Origin: Membranipora membranacea
Lineage: Eukaryota; Bryozoa; Gymnolaemata; Cheilostomatida; Membraniporidae
Length of the DNA: 64,000 nt
Reading direction: 5' to 3'
Assembly: GCA_914767715.1 (NCBI GenBank)
Contig: OU612066.1
Location: 10,793,001 to 10,857,000, forward strand
The notes beneath the pieces were generated by a model. It worked only from the letters and a program-made list of their open reading frames with translations, ran no database searches and was not told the origin of the DNA. Position numbers and translations under genes: made by a program. Shown here piece by piece: positions 26,401-36,303 of the stretch (position 1 is its first letter; the number at the start of each line of letters is the position of its first letter).

Positions 26401-26405
26401 GCCAT
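14414..26405 (-). CDS. Notch-ligand-like DSL/multi-EGF type I receptor with phosphotyrosine-motif tail
   Basis: Fourteen coding exons with consistent phases: 26331-26405, 25787-25959, 24008-24146, 23367-23506, 22977-23098, 22514-22624, 21798-21905, 18709-21492, 18379-18512, 17111-17331, 16138-16672, 15704-15837, 15227-15400, 14414-14948. They give about 1,794 residues. Order: signal peptide; MNNL/C2 region ([18 protein letters not shown]) as in Delta/Jagged; DSL domain with six cysteines (exon 5 into 6); about 31 EGF repeats; a Cys-containing juxtamembrane region; membrane helix [20 protein letters not shown]; cytoplasmic tail of about 245 residues. The tail has five YxxP sites (YSEP, YDDP, YTEP, YAEP, YDTP), three NPxY sites (NPIY, NPLY, NPLY) and LPPPPLPK. 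The start at 26405 has A at -3 and G at +4; an in-frame ATG at 26381 would shorten the signal peptide by eight residues. Cell-surface recognition is inferred; Notch binding is uncertain because the DSL is atypical. Confidence 0.85.
15614..15642. repeat. Degenerate copy of a ~30-bp palindrome (CCAAGGAGTAAC family)
   Basis: GCAAGGAGTAACC is followed at once by CTGTTAGTCTTTGG, an imperfect palindrome matching the element at 58741-58770. It lies in an intron of the DSL/EGF gene. Confidence 0.5.
16957..17060. repeat. Inverted-repeat element, family shared with 61842-61934
   Basis: The left half reads TTTGGTCCTTTTGCCTCCG then AGTTGCTCCCCTCCACCG; the right half reads CCGGTGGAAATGGAGCAACT then CAGGCGAACTAGGTCAAAC. 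The halves are imperfect reverse complements and resemble the hairpin near 61842. Intronic. Confidence 0.55.
17607..18304. mobile_element. 698-bp fold-back (MITE-like) element with 7-bp target-site duplication
   Basis: Two arms of about 305 bp (17607 to ~17915 and ~18000 to 18304) are near-perfect reverse complements around a spacer of about 85 bp. The ends are CACAGAGTAAGGATATAC and its exact complement. ATATTGG directly flanks both sides (17600-17606 and 18305-18311), a clear 7-bp duplication. No transposase frame is inside, so it is non-autonomous. It sits in the intron between the exons ending at 17331 and 18379 of the DSL/EGF gene. The same termini recur in the tiny element at 55323-55353. 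Confidence 0.85.
18709..21492 (-). repeat. Single-exon array of 24 EGF repeats with three-EGF higher-order periodicity
   Basis: This 2,784-bp exon (928 codons, phase 1 at both ends) encodes 24 complete calcium-binding-type EGF repeats of about 37 residues plus the start of a 25th. From repeat 8 on, repeats fall into an A-B-C cycle: A ends GTHCE after a DSYxC motif, B ends EHC/KHC/RHC/DHC, C ends QYC/QNC/QTC after an AGFxC or similar motif. Five full triplets and one partial one are discernible, a period of 333 bp. Most repeats keep the calcium-binding (N-I-D/N-D/E-C) and Asp/Asn-hydroxylation (C-x-D-x4-Y/F-x-C) signatures. Flanking 1-1 phase exons are typical of shuffled EGF modules. Confidence 0.92.
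23224..23358. mobile_element. 135-bp hairpin element
   Basis: Arms of about 57 bp beginning TAGTCTTAAGTGCTCAG and ending CTGAGCACTAAGACTA enclose a short loop with GGTGGAATTTGGTGG. The right edge lies 8 bp from the exon ending at 23367. Pieces of it recur at 36697-36720 (GGTGGAATTTGGTGG) and 60586-60612 (GGTTGACAATGTAATGCCAC). Confidence 0.6.
24327..24900 (-). mobile_element. 5'-truncated non-LTR retrotransposon, C-terminal coding fragment
   Basis: An open frame of about 174 codons resembles the region downstream of reverse transcriptase in jockey/CR1/RTE-like LINEs: [24 protein letters not shown], then [12 protein letters not shown] and [11 protein letters not shown] near the stop. No RT catalytic motifs are present, so only the 3' end was inserted or kept. 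It lies antisense-neutral (same strand) within an intron of the DSL/EGF gene, between the exons at 24008-24146 and 25787-25959. Confidence 0.6.
25025..25112. repeat. Dispersed repeat, related to 60628-60735
   Basis: Shares TTCTTTGTGGGAACT/GTACT, AATCTTTT and ATGCAGAAATAT/ATGTAGAAATAT blocks in the same order with 60628-60735. No coding content. Copies are about 70% alike by eye. Confidence 0.4.
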
Positions 26406-27778
26406 GCTTGAGTTTTGGACCTCACTATTTTTGCAATTTTGATGCCAGAAACAATAGATACAATGCTATCTAAACCTTCAAAGATATAAATCACACGTTT
26501 GTCCTCAATGTGGTTACCGAACTTAATCAATCCGTAGCAGCAGATAAAGTGGAGACAAATATTCAACCAATACAAAACAAAACCTCAATGTGTCATGGAC
26601 AGCATGATTCACACACTAATCAGCGTATTAGATCAGACTCTAAACCTTCTCACATGCTATCAATTTAGAACTTTGGTCATATTTTGGCCTGATTTATTTG
26701 TCAGAATTCTCATCGAATAACAACTCAGCTGTTGACAGCAGGTCAGCTTCTGTCTTGTATATTTGATGTTCATCCGTCAACATGGCATTCTATAAGTCTG
26801 AGAGTCTCACGAATTCTCTGCTTTTCAGATTATGACTCTATATGTACTTTCTGTGCTTTGTTTACTGCTGGGGTGATGAATAATTGACGCAAGGTGATGA
26901 TACTGATACGGTATTGCATAACATAATGTTCTCAACAACTTCTGATGTAGATCATTGAGCTGAACATGGATATTGTCAGTTTCTGCCCCTCCCCTTATAT
27001 ATATTGACCAGCTACAGATGAACTCTCCCTTTCCAGTTTAAGTATAGAGACCCTTCATGTTGCCCTTAAAATAAGCTACTGATGGTCTAATTGTTGGATT
27101 ATCCACAATTAACAGCATATCCCCCACCCTCTAGGCTGGTGGCTGTGGTTTACATCTCTGTCAACACAATAATCATGTCCGTCTTTTAATGGAGATGGAT
27201 AAAACACCCATTCAGAGGTTACAAAGGAAATCTTAGATTTTACAGCCTTAATGCAGGTATGGATTGAAAAATGGTCTGCGAACGGGCACATCGGTATCAT
27301 TACACATTGGTATCATCATACCACTAGACTGCATCATCTGTTTAATGCTAGTTAACTATGAGCTAAACACCACATAGTAAAGTCATTTTACTTTATTTCA
27401 TTGAAAGAATTTATATCAACTAGAAACATCGCATTGGGTGAATATAGTAAATGAACAATATCTATAAATGTTAACGCAAACAAAAACACCATCGAAAATC
27501 ACAGTCTTTAGGACTTTTTCTCTATTAGGGTAGACGTAAAACTTGGTACCAAATGATGAGTGAAAGTCTGTCCATCAAGTAACTATGGCTACACAAAAGT
27601 GCATTGACATAATACAATGTAAATACGACTATTTATGAATAGAGATATAAAATATGAATATAATATACTGAAATCTCTTTCAGTCACGCACATCGTAGAG
27701 AAAACTTTTATCATGGCAAAGACCCACGGGTCTCAGCTCTGGATGGATGTAAGACACAAATCGGTAGGCTACAATAGA
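26406..27778. other. Upstream region of the DSL/EGF gene
   Basis: Presumed 5' UTR and promoter of the minus-strand receptor gene. No recognisable coding sequence or repeat; a consensus TATA box at a convincing distance was not found. Confidence 0.4.
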
Positions 27779-28595
27779 ACATGGGCGTCAGAAGGATTTA
27801 CCAAGGGGTGCTCCTATTAGCTGTGGAGTAGTTAGTGGGATGTGTAAGCGGGGAGGGTGCGGGAGGCCGACGGAATTTTTTTGAAATTCGAGACCAAAAA
27901 AGAGACATTCTGGTACATACCAGCCAACTTTTATGGATGAGCAACACCAAGCATGATACCAAAAATATTTAACAGCAACAGCCTCTTGCCCGGGCCCCGA
28001 TTAAAAGTTCTAGCGATAAAAGAAAACATTGAGTTCCAATTATTAAAAAAAAAAAAATTTTAAACCTCCCAAGGGGTGCTCACTTGAGCACCCTGAGCAC
28101 CCTGAGCACCCTGAGCACCCTGAGCACCCTGAGCACCCTGAGCACCCTGAGCACCCTGAGCACCCTGAGCACCCTGAGCACCCTGAGCACCCTGAGCACC
28201 CTGAGCACCCTGAGCACCCTGAGCACCCTGAGCACCCTGAGCACCCTGAGCACCCTGAGCACCCTGAGCACCCTGAGCACCCTGAGCACCCTGAGCACCC
28301 TGAGCACCCTGAGCACCCTGAGCACCCTGAGCACCCTGAGCACCCTGAGCACCCTGAGCACCCTGAGCACCCTGAGCACCCTGAGCACCCTGAGCACCCT
28401 GAGCACCCTGAGCACCCTGAGCACCCTGAGCACCCTGAGCACCCTGAGCACCCTGAGCACCCTGAGCACCCTGAGCACCCTGAGCACCCTGAGCACCCTG
28501 AGCACCCTGAGCACCCTGAGCACCCTGAGCACCCTGAGCACCCTGAGCACCCTGAGCACCCTGAGCACCCTGAGCACCCCTTCTGACGCCCATGT
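27779..28595. mobile_element. Inverted-repeat-bounded unit containing a 9-bp minisatellite
   Basis: A perfect 17-bp inverted repeat (ACATGGGCGTCAGAAGG at 27779-27795 and its complement at 28579-28595) bounds 817 bp. Inside are a GGGGTGCTC motif near the left end (27804-27812) and another (28074-28082) just before the minisatellite. No transposase and no convincing target-site duplication are visible. It may be a non-autonomous DNA element carrying an internal satellite. Confidence 0.55.
28086..28579. repeat. Minisatellite (GAGCACCCT)n, about 55 copies
   Basis: 54 consecutive perfect 9-bp units from 28086 to 28571, then a partial unit. The length is a multiple of 3, so open frames in several phases on both strands (Cys-Ser-Gly, Ala-Gln-Gly, Ser-Thr-Leu and similar) are artefacts. 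On the minus strand a GGG run recurs every 9 nt with 6-nt spacers, which fits the G-quadruplex pattern. Confidence 0.97.
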
Positions 28596-29219
28596 AATAG
28601 ACAATAGCGAGGGTAACAAAGAATATAAGGTGGGAGCAAAATGTATGAGACTCTATATATTGATTCCTTGTACAAACATTTTTACATGTGAGTGTAAGTT
28701 TTCTTTTGGAACTTGTCATGAAGAGACTGCAGCAATCACCTGACAGCGGAATATAGAGCGTGCACTTGCAGCAGCGCAAAGCCAATCTAAAATCAGAAAT
28801 ATGTCTCCATAAGAATCCTACTATATTTATTACTTATACCTAGAAGTTATGTTGCATTACTAGATGTTACGAAGGCAAACAAGATAAATGGGTCTGGTGA
28901 TGAAGCAAAGCTCCCAGGCCAATAACTTGATAGCTATTTTTATCAATGTTTGTGAATCTATGAACATCATATTTATTAAGTTGGCAGGAAGATCCACTAG
29001 GTTTAAATAATATTTAAAGGGCAACCAAGGTTTCGCAGCAATGCATTAATGGGTAGCAAATAATGTGCTGGGCAGCATCAGCTTTGTGCATTACGCGATG
29101 CAAAACTCAAAGTAGTTGCTGACTCTAAGTTGGGTAACACTTCAGTTTAGGGGAGGTTCCAAGACTTTACTGTAATAATTATAGAGCACAGGCTAAATAA
29201 TAACAGGAACAGGAAACTG
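28596..29219. other. 3' flank of the small secreted-protein gene
   Basis: Contains the candidate polyadenylation signal at 28972-28977 and no other recognisable feature. Confidence 0.4.
28972..28977 (-). terminator. Candidate AATAAA polyadenylation signal
   Basis: AATAAA on the minus strand about 245 bp past the stop codon at 29220, a plausible 3' end for the secreted-protein gene. Confidence 0.4.
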
Positions 29220-30839
29220 CTATGTGGTATTCTCTTTTAGCTGAGTTTGAGTACCTGATGGAAGAAATGTTTCACAAGAATTCTGGCTGAATAATCATCC
29301 GAATTATATTTTGTCTTTTTCCCCATGTAGAAGGTGCAATCTGCTATTAATCAATGGCCATCAATGAGAAGTTGTTTGAAACCTTGGTTGCCCTTTAAGC
29401 AATAAAACAAACCTGGACGCCTTATATAAGGTCTAGAAGAGCCAACACTCTGAGGAAACTTAGACAGCAGACCCAACATCATAACCTCAATGTGTCTGAA
29501 GGTGTTATCTGGTCCTCTAGCTGAGGAAGGGCAACTTCTTAAGTTATAGTAGGCATCTCGAATCTGTTTGAAAGTCTACAAAAACAGTATCGAATTGTGA
29601 GCCAGTCATTGGTTATGCAATCCTAGGTGCAAGTCAAAATGGAACAGATCAAATAATATTGTGGAATACTGTTACGTAGCTTAAAAATCCATCAAAAATG
29701 TCAATCACCCATGCCATCACAAATGATCAAACTTTCAATAACCCTCCATGACAATATATGTTTTTAACAAATGCAGTTGATTAGTTTGACCATTTATTGC
29801 ATGGTCTCAATGGTGTCCAATTATCTTGATCGGCAAATAAATTTGAATACAACCGCTTTGTTTGTTATAACACAAAGCCCCCTATTTTATACAAAAAGTA
29901 ACAATTGAAAATCGTGGTCATATGATTGTGTGTGCTACTTACCCTCGACTGGCTCCATCTCTCAACACTCTCACATGATTTCTCACATCCTGTTGGTATT
30001 CCTATTTCTAGGTCCGTCTAAAACATTTATACAAATAAGTTAGTTAGTAATGACATTTGCCATGACCATCGCAAAAACACAGGTTTTTCTCAGATAGTAT
30101 GGAAAAAGTTGGACGGATCAATTACAAGACATGAAGCAGGTTCTCTCAATGCTTGCCTCATTACAGTATGACTAATCTATCACTTTAAATGTATTCAGTT
30201 TCATTAGAAGCATTATTATTGTCTAGATGTAAGATTCAATAATCCTGACAACACGAAAATAATTTTTGTTCCTCTATCGGATGTAAAAGTATTTATTGTC
30301 TTGACAAAGGGACTTTTCGACTCTCTTATTTCCAAGAAATTTTACTACTCGCTCAGCAAAATATCAAAGTCGCCTCATTTCTCTTACTCACCAGAAAACC
30401 TTCAATCATCCACCACAACCCATAAGCCTCCTCAGTGTAATCATCTGTGTAAGGTACCGCTCCCCAATTCTCTTCACTGGAAGCAGCATGTGTCATGTAC
30501 AGGAGTCCTACAACATGGAGAGAAAATGTATCTCACAATCTTTGAACTCAAACAGAATATGTTTCAGTGCTCTGGTAACCTATCAGATCCCTTACGCGGC
30601 ATCGCAGATGTGCAAGGCAAGTCTTGTTTTTAAATTCGACATTATTATATTTAGTAAGTGATTCTTCTATCTACTATTTTATTTTTTAAATGATATATAA
30701 TCGTTTCTCTCTTGATCATCATTGCTCAAATATAAAACAACAGCTGTGTTTTCATAACAATATGTCATGACTGTAACTGTGAGAACTGCAAAATATACTC
30801 ACCTGTAATAAGAAGACAACTCCTAGTCAAAAACTGCAT
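29220..30839 (-). CDS. Small secreted protein of unknown family (five exons)
   Basis: Five exons with consistent splice phases: 30803-30839, 30392-30507, 29943-30017, 29413-29575, 29220-29254; 141 residues. The N terminus MQFLTRSCLLITGLLYMTHA is a clear signal peptide, probably cleaved near MTHAAS. The mature part has an acidic aromatic stretch (YTDDYTEEAYGLWWMIEGFL), a GCEKSCESVERW segment, then RDAYYNLRSCPSSARG and a basic end. Three cysteines remain after the signal (two close together, one later), with few hydrophobic blocks beyond WWMIEGFL. Donors are GTGAGT, GTGAGT, GTAAGT and GTTTGT; the last acceptor (TTCTTCCATCAG) is pyrimidine-rich. A TATA box lies upstream. I recognise no family; a secreted peptide, venom-like or immune factor are guesses only. 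Confidence 0.65.
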
Positions 30840-30936
30840 TTTTACTTTGCTAATAAACTTCCAATGATAGTCAGAAAAAATTTGTCTTTTTTAGAGCGAT
30901 ATAGTAACCGTTTCTACATTTTGCTGGTTGTTATCC

Positions 30937-30942
30937 TTTATA
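30937..30942 (-). promoter_or_regulatory. TATA box for the secreted-protein gene
   Basis: TATAAA in CCTTTATAAAGG on the minus strand, 98 bp upstream of the ATG at 30839. This leaves room for a start site about 30 bp downstream and a 5' UTR of about 65 nt. Confidence 0.55.
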
Positions 30943-33709
30943 AAGGTTTTCACGAGGAAATAGAATGTTATAAACTATTGAGAAATTTTGCAGAAATATT
31001 TTCAGCCTATAAAATATACATGCTGTATTCGTCATTTTGATCACACCTGCACATGTGAATCCTACGGAAAATGGAAATAATACAGAAAAGTTTCTCATTG
31101 TTTAGTTTCTTCCTAGTTGAGTTGGTTGAGTGGGAAGCAGTAAGGATTATACAAGATCAACAAGCAAACCATGAGAAGTTTGCATATAGCAGATTAATAT
31201 GACTCAGCAGATATAGCTCTTGCTCAACGGCAATAAAACAGATATTTTCCCTCTTGTATCAAAGTTTTTTTAACAATCGAACTAATATCGAATCATGTTA
31301 CAAACATAGGTAGGCCTACCACGTGTTGAATACAAGAAGGGACCATAAAACTGACCCACAAACTAAATAATAATAGAAACTATGACGTAACCTTATGTGT
31401 AGGTTACCAGGATTACACAATATTTAGACTGCCATGACAATTATATCTGATCTCACACACCTACATGCCTCTCAGTCCTTTGCTATGAGGAACAACTCAT
31501 GGCTTCATTAAAAACATGGAAACGTGCCAATCAACCTAGGAGGGTCTAAATCCTGAATTTTGCAAATACCGTGTCGCATGAACAGCTTAGGATTTTGGGG
31601 CTCTGTAACCCTTCCCAACAACAACCGGACGCAAAAACCTAGTTTACATTTATAAGCAGCTATAGATCCTGAAAAAAATAAACCGTATATTTTGGAATTC
31701 CCAAACTTGTATGAGTATGAGGGGAAATTTGAGTTTTTAGCTCATATTCTGAAATCCCCTGATGTGCCTGAGTTGAATCCAAAAATCTGAGTAACTCGGG
31801 CTAAATCTGAGTCATTGAGAGCCCTGTGCTCATGTTTTGCACAGACAGTACAAGAATGATACCTGATCCAACTTAAAGTTCTAAAAGCAGTTTGAGAATC
31901 ACCTAGTCACACGGTCACTTTTTTGCTTTTGGCTATGTGGCAAGGCTAGTTTAAGAACACACAAAGATATTTGTTGTTGATAAAAATTTCTCTGTCTTCA
32001 TTGCTCCCTAAAATTACATATTCCTTTACATTGATGACGGAAAAACAATAAACTTGAATGAATCTATCTGTGCCAAAAAGTACTAGGAGTAATGCTCTTT
32101 AAATTACAATTATGAATTTAGTTAATTTTGCACTTTAATGATGACATGTATAGAAAAGTGTACCTACTAGAATCTCTCATCTAGATGAGGGATTTGGATT
32201 CCATTTTACGATATCAATATTATTTATTGTTACCTGTTTTTTCCTGACTTAATAGTCATATTGTTGAATATTTATCAGAACATGATACCATTTCCTCTTA
32301 TGTAACGTCAATTAAAGTATCTCTCACGCCTTCAGAACATGACTGATAATTCGTGCCCAATGTTGCATCATATGGATCATCTATCATCTATGGAAAGCTT
32401 ATGGTATCAGGAAACTATATCCAGAGTATAAGCTCTAAATATTGGGAACTTTTATCACAAGTTAAAGATATATTCTGAAAGGTTGATTATGGAAAAAGTT
32501 GTCCCCCCTGATTAACATGAGTGAAATTCCATGAAACCCCCTTGTGATTCCTGTTCTGAGGGTGGAATACAAAAATATAACACTTATACTAAATAATGAA
32601 TGAAACTCAGCTTTTACACTTTCAACATGGATTTTGACCCCGGGATCCCCGACCATCAAGTTTAATATCAATATGTGCTGACTCATGAACAATGCTTTGC
32701 GCAGGTAACTCTTTAAAACACACGTGATGCACATTCCTTGCTGCTACCCTTATGTTTACAAATCACTAAAAGATTGAGTATATTTTTTTGAAAAGCAATC
32801 ATTTAAAATATACAAAGTTTTATACACCTAAAGAACTCATTTTTTTCTTGAACAACGTGACAAGGCTCAGTTATTTAATAATGATGTACTGTGTCACACT
32901 TTGTAATTTTTACTAACTTTAGCCTGGCCTTTGAGCCTCACATTTTGTAGTTGTCTTATCTCAGCTCATGCATTATCAAGTACCACGGCATGCCTTAATA
33001 GCGTTATACTAATTTAAATCTCGCCTGTTTCAGGGTTATTCTCGTTCCTATTATCTAAATAAAAGAAAAGACACCAGACATCTATTTGGCAATTCTCACC
33101 TTCCCGCCCTAAAGCACTACCAACGTTATTGTATGTTTTGATGTGTGAAAGGTGACTTGGGTGTATGCGATGTGTGGCTGGTGCTAAACTTTTGCCTTTT
33201 CTAAGGTAACAAGCCCAAATTTCCACCTATTAAGTTCTTGCCCTGTCCATTTAGTTCCCCAGCAACTTACTGTATTTACTAAAAATATCTTATTTCTTAT
33301 TTATTGGGGGTTAACCAGGAAATGGTGTATAAGTCGCCCCCTTCCTATAGGGGAACCCCCAGTTATCTTGTGAATCATTGAGGTAATAAAAACTAATTGT
33401 TCTAGGTGCATAAGCTGTCGCTTAAATGAATTATTGGCTACATAAGGATTGACATCAACAGAGAGAAACTGTTATGGATAAAATGCCTAGAGTATACTTG
33501 AAGAGGGTCTGCCTGATTTTAATGATTGGATAATCAGTTTCAACGTAGTGTGCGAATTCCAACATAATAATAATGATGGTTGGAAAGAATTGGCTGCCCT
33601 ATAGTTGAAAATGATTAGTCTCTGATTATAACTCAAACACCTAGCAGAAATGACAAGTGCAGGGTCACCATATTATATCATTTTAAAGAGCTCAAAATGT
33701 AACATAACC
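30943..33709. other. Gene-free stretch
   Basis: Mostly AT-rich sequence. Open frames at 32462-32734 and 33014-33226 (minus) have no splice context or convincing motifs. I see no gene, RNA or clear repeat. Confidence 0.4.
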
Positions 33710-36301
33710 TCATAGGTTCTCAAAATGCTCATTGATATCCATCAACCAGTTTTTACGTTTACAAGCTAATTCAATTATGGTTTTACTATCCGGATCGTCT
33801 AAAGAGCACTTGATCTCAACAGCAGTTGGAGGGTTGGTTATTAATCCGTCTGTGCTTGCCTCTAGCCAGTGATGCTTTGGGTGGAGCATGAAACCACGAT
33901 CCTCGATTTTAACATTTTTCATTCTCTCGTAGTATTCTTTTGCTTTTATTTCGAACTTCGTTCCGTGTCTAATGGCGGCAACGTGGGACAAATCTGTGAT
34001 GGTATTGATTTGGTTGACATGTCGGCTTGGATCAGTGGTCGGACGCATAGAGTATATTGTGCCTATCATAGAGGCTGTAATCTTTCCTCGCCGAGCTTCA
34101 CTCCAAGCTGAGTTATCTCCCTGGCCTCTGGTAGCAATCTCCAGTTCTTTTCGGAGCCTGGTTGAGCAAAGCAAACAAGGAATGAAACCAATATTTTGCG
34201 CATCAAACTGCAAACACCAGTTTTTAGAATCTTCTCATAAATAAAGTTTTGGTAAATAAGTGAAAGATAGCAAACTAAACTGCATTTAGAGGGTTTTGAT
34301 AATATTGGTTGGCAACAGTGACATTCACATTTGACGAAAGGCTAGGAATGGATTGTAAGCGATAGCAGTAATTTCAATTGAGAGGCAAAGGGGGGGGGGG
34401 TGGGGGACGAGGTGAGCTTGGCTAAGCGTAGGTAAGACCTGGAATTAAGCTCACATCAGTGGGGTTTATAAATGCATCCTAACAGTCTTACCTTTTGTAG
34501 TCTGTTCCAATGGTCACAGGATTGTCAGATGTCTGGACAGTATCGGACTTCAAAGGCTCATGAAACAAATCCTCGTCTATGTTCCTATAAACAAGAGGAT
34601 AGCATTTTCGTTCATTAAAGTTTAGCACAATAATCAGAATAGTCAAAGACAACAGCAGGTTTCTGATAGTGCCAGACTGTTGGATAATACCCTTCGAAAA
34701 AAGCTTACAGTCTATGCAAGGAGTTGTCTCTAACACCTTGGTCTATGTGATGTGGGGGCAACTCTACACAGATAAAAACTTTATCTACTGACAACTATGG
34801 CTGAATAGTAAGTAAAAATATCAAAAGCCAAGCGTCTGTATATGAGCCAATGATGGTTTTAATCAGTATTATTACTCACCAACTATTTATCCATTGCTCG
34901 GTGAGAGGCCTAACAAGAGGAGGACAGACGTCAGGAGATGAGATGGCAATCGAGTTTCATCTATAAATTCAATGAGAGGTATAGGCTGAGCTTCCTGATG
35001 AAGCGAAGTGGTCCCGGAAAAACGACAGCAACAAGATTGAAATTGAAATTGATTATGTCATAATTTGAATCATATAATTCAATATTATTATATTATTCTT
35101 TCCACATTAAATTAACATAAACAATTAAATATAAAATATACACAGTTATAATAAATTCATCGAGCGCTCTACACCACATTTAAAATAAGAATAGATCATT
35201 TTAAATTATGCTCCATAATATATTTAAACTGATTATGAGCCTACAGTTTGACATCAGTGTTTAGTTGTCAATTCGCTTGTGTTGTACTAGCTATATCACC
35301 TAAAAACTTACGATTTTTTGAGCGCTAGAGGCTTTGTCTCCACACAGCTGCTGGTCTCCGGTCCACGAATGACCACCGGTGCAGGATGAAGACTGGAGAG
35401 AATATCTTTCTCTGGCCGTGCTAGCGGGGGTGGCTTCATATCCACACAGCTGCTGGATTCTGATTCCGGTTCTGACACATCCATCGCAACAGAACTCCAG
35501 AAGGGATGGAGACTGTTGAGGGTATGTTCCCTTGCCCTGGTTAGTGGAGGTGCATCTGCTGCAAGACTGGTATATCGCAGCTGGCTCTCAGCTCTGATGG
35601 ATTGCACAATAGCAGAGTTAGGATTATCCGGGTCATGGCGTACGACTCGGGGCACCATTTCCGAAAAATTGGCAAAATCGGCAACAACTGGCTTTGCACT
35701 TGCTCGTCCCCACTGACGGGTTGTGAAGTGCAAGCTATGGACTCGACAATCTTCTCCTGACCAGACATGAGATGGTCAACGAGAAGATATAGCAAGGCTA
35801 CTGCGTGTTTGCATTTCCCCTTTCCGGCAGGACAAGTACAATCACTTTCTGTTATAGAAGTAGGCCTACCCTGAATTTTAACTGCCGTTGAATACCGAAG
35901 CTTTTTCATACTGGTGCAACTCGGCCTTTACAGTAAAAGCTGCCATCACTAAAACCAACCAGCATGTTCTCAACTTTCTCAGATTTAAAGAGACTGTACC
36001 CTTGTTGATTGTGTTTATCAGAAGCTTTGAATGTATGAATACATGAGTGAGTTAGTGATGGCCATAGCGTCAGGGAATCTGTCCATGTAATGGTGGAAAT
36101 GATACTACTCAAATCTTCTGAACTTAGCTTTTGGGATTGAGCAGGGTTTCCTTCAGAGCTAATGATTTTGCAGCTGCACTTCTTTTCATGACTTAAACAC
36201 CGCTTCACTAGCTCGGCTTTCTTTCCTGTTACAGGTTGTTTGTTTAGCTTAAGATGCCGCTTCAACACCGCAACCGTCCATTCAGTGTACATCCTTTGCA
36301 C
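33710..36301 (-). pseudogene. Degenerate SAP-SWIM-YqaJ nuclease-like gene
   Basis: Pieces in order on the minus strand: 36301-35910, SAP-like helix pair (VLKRHLKLNKQPVTGKKAEL); 35909-35720, SWIM zinc finger CTCPAGKGKCKH; 35715-35312, linker starting QWGRASAKPVVADFANF and ending at a GTAAGT donor; a remnant exon near 34880-35010; 34492-34735; and 34205-33710, YqaJ/lambda-exonuclease-like PD-(D/E)xK domain (RRGKITAS, GTKFEIKAKEYY, STDG, VEIKCS). Adjoining pieces lie in three frames, each shift equal to one missing base (near 35909 and 35715), and the nuclease stops early (DINEHFENL). Presumed catalytic D and ExK residues remain. Multicopy genes of this architecture occur in invertebrates and YqaJ proteins accompany some DNA transposons (from memory, ISL2EU); origin from a transposon is inference. 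Confidence 0.7.
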
Positions 36302-36303
36302 CT

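Noticed and set aside
28086-28579. Repeat array as a possible CRISPR
   Set aside because: Contiguous 9-bp units with no spacers in a eukaryotic genome.
28043-28785. Long frames encoding CSG, AQG, LRV or STL repeats on both strands
   Set aside because: Direct result of the stop-free 9-bp minisatellite; no gene context.
33014-33226. Possible tetratricopeptide-repeat exon (HIKTYNNVGSALGREGE)
   Set aside because: One weak motif in a short frame without acceptor/donor support or neighbouring repeats.
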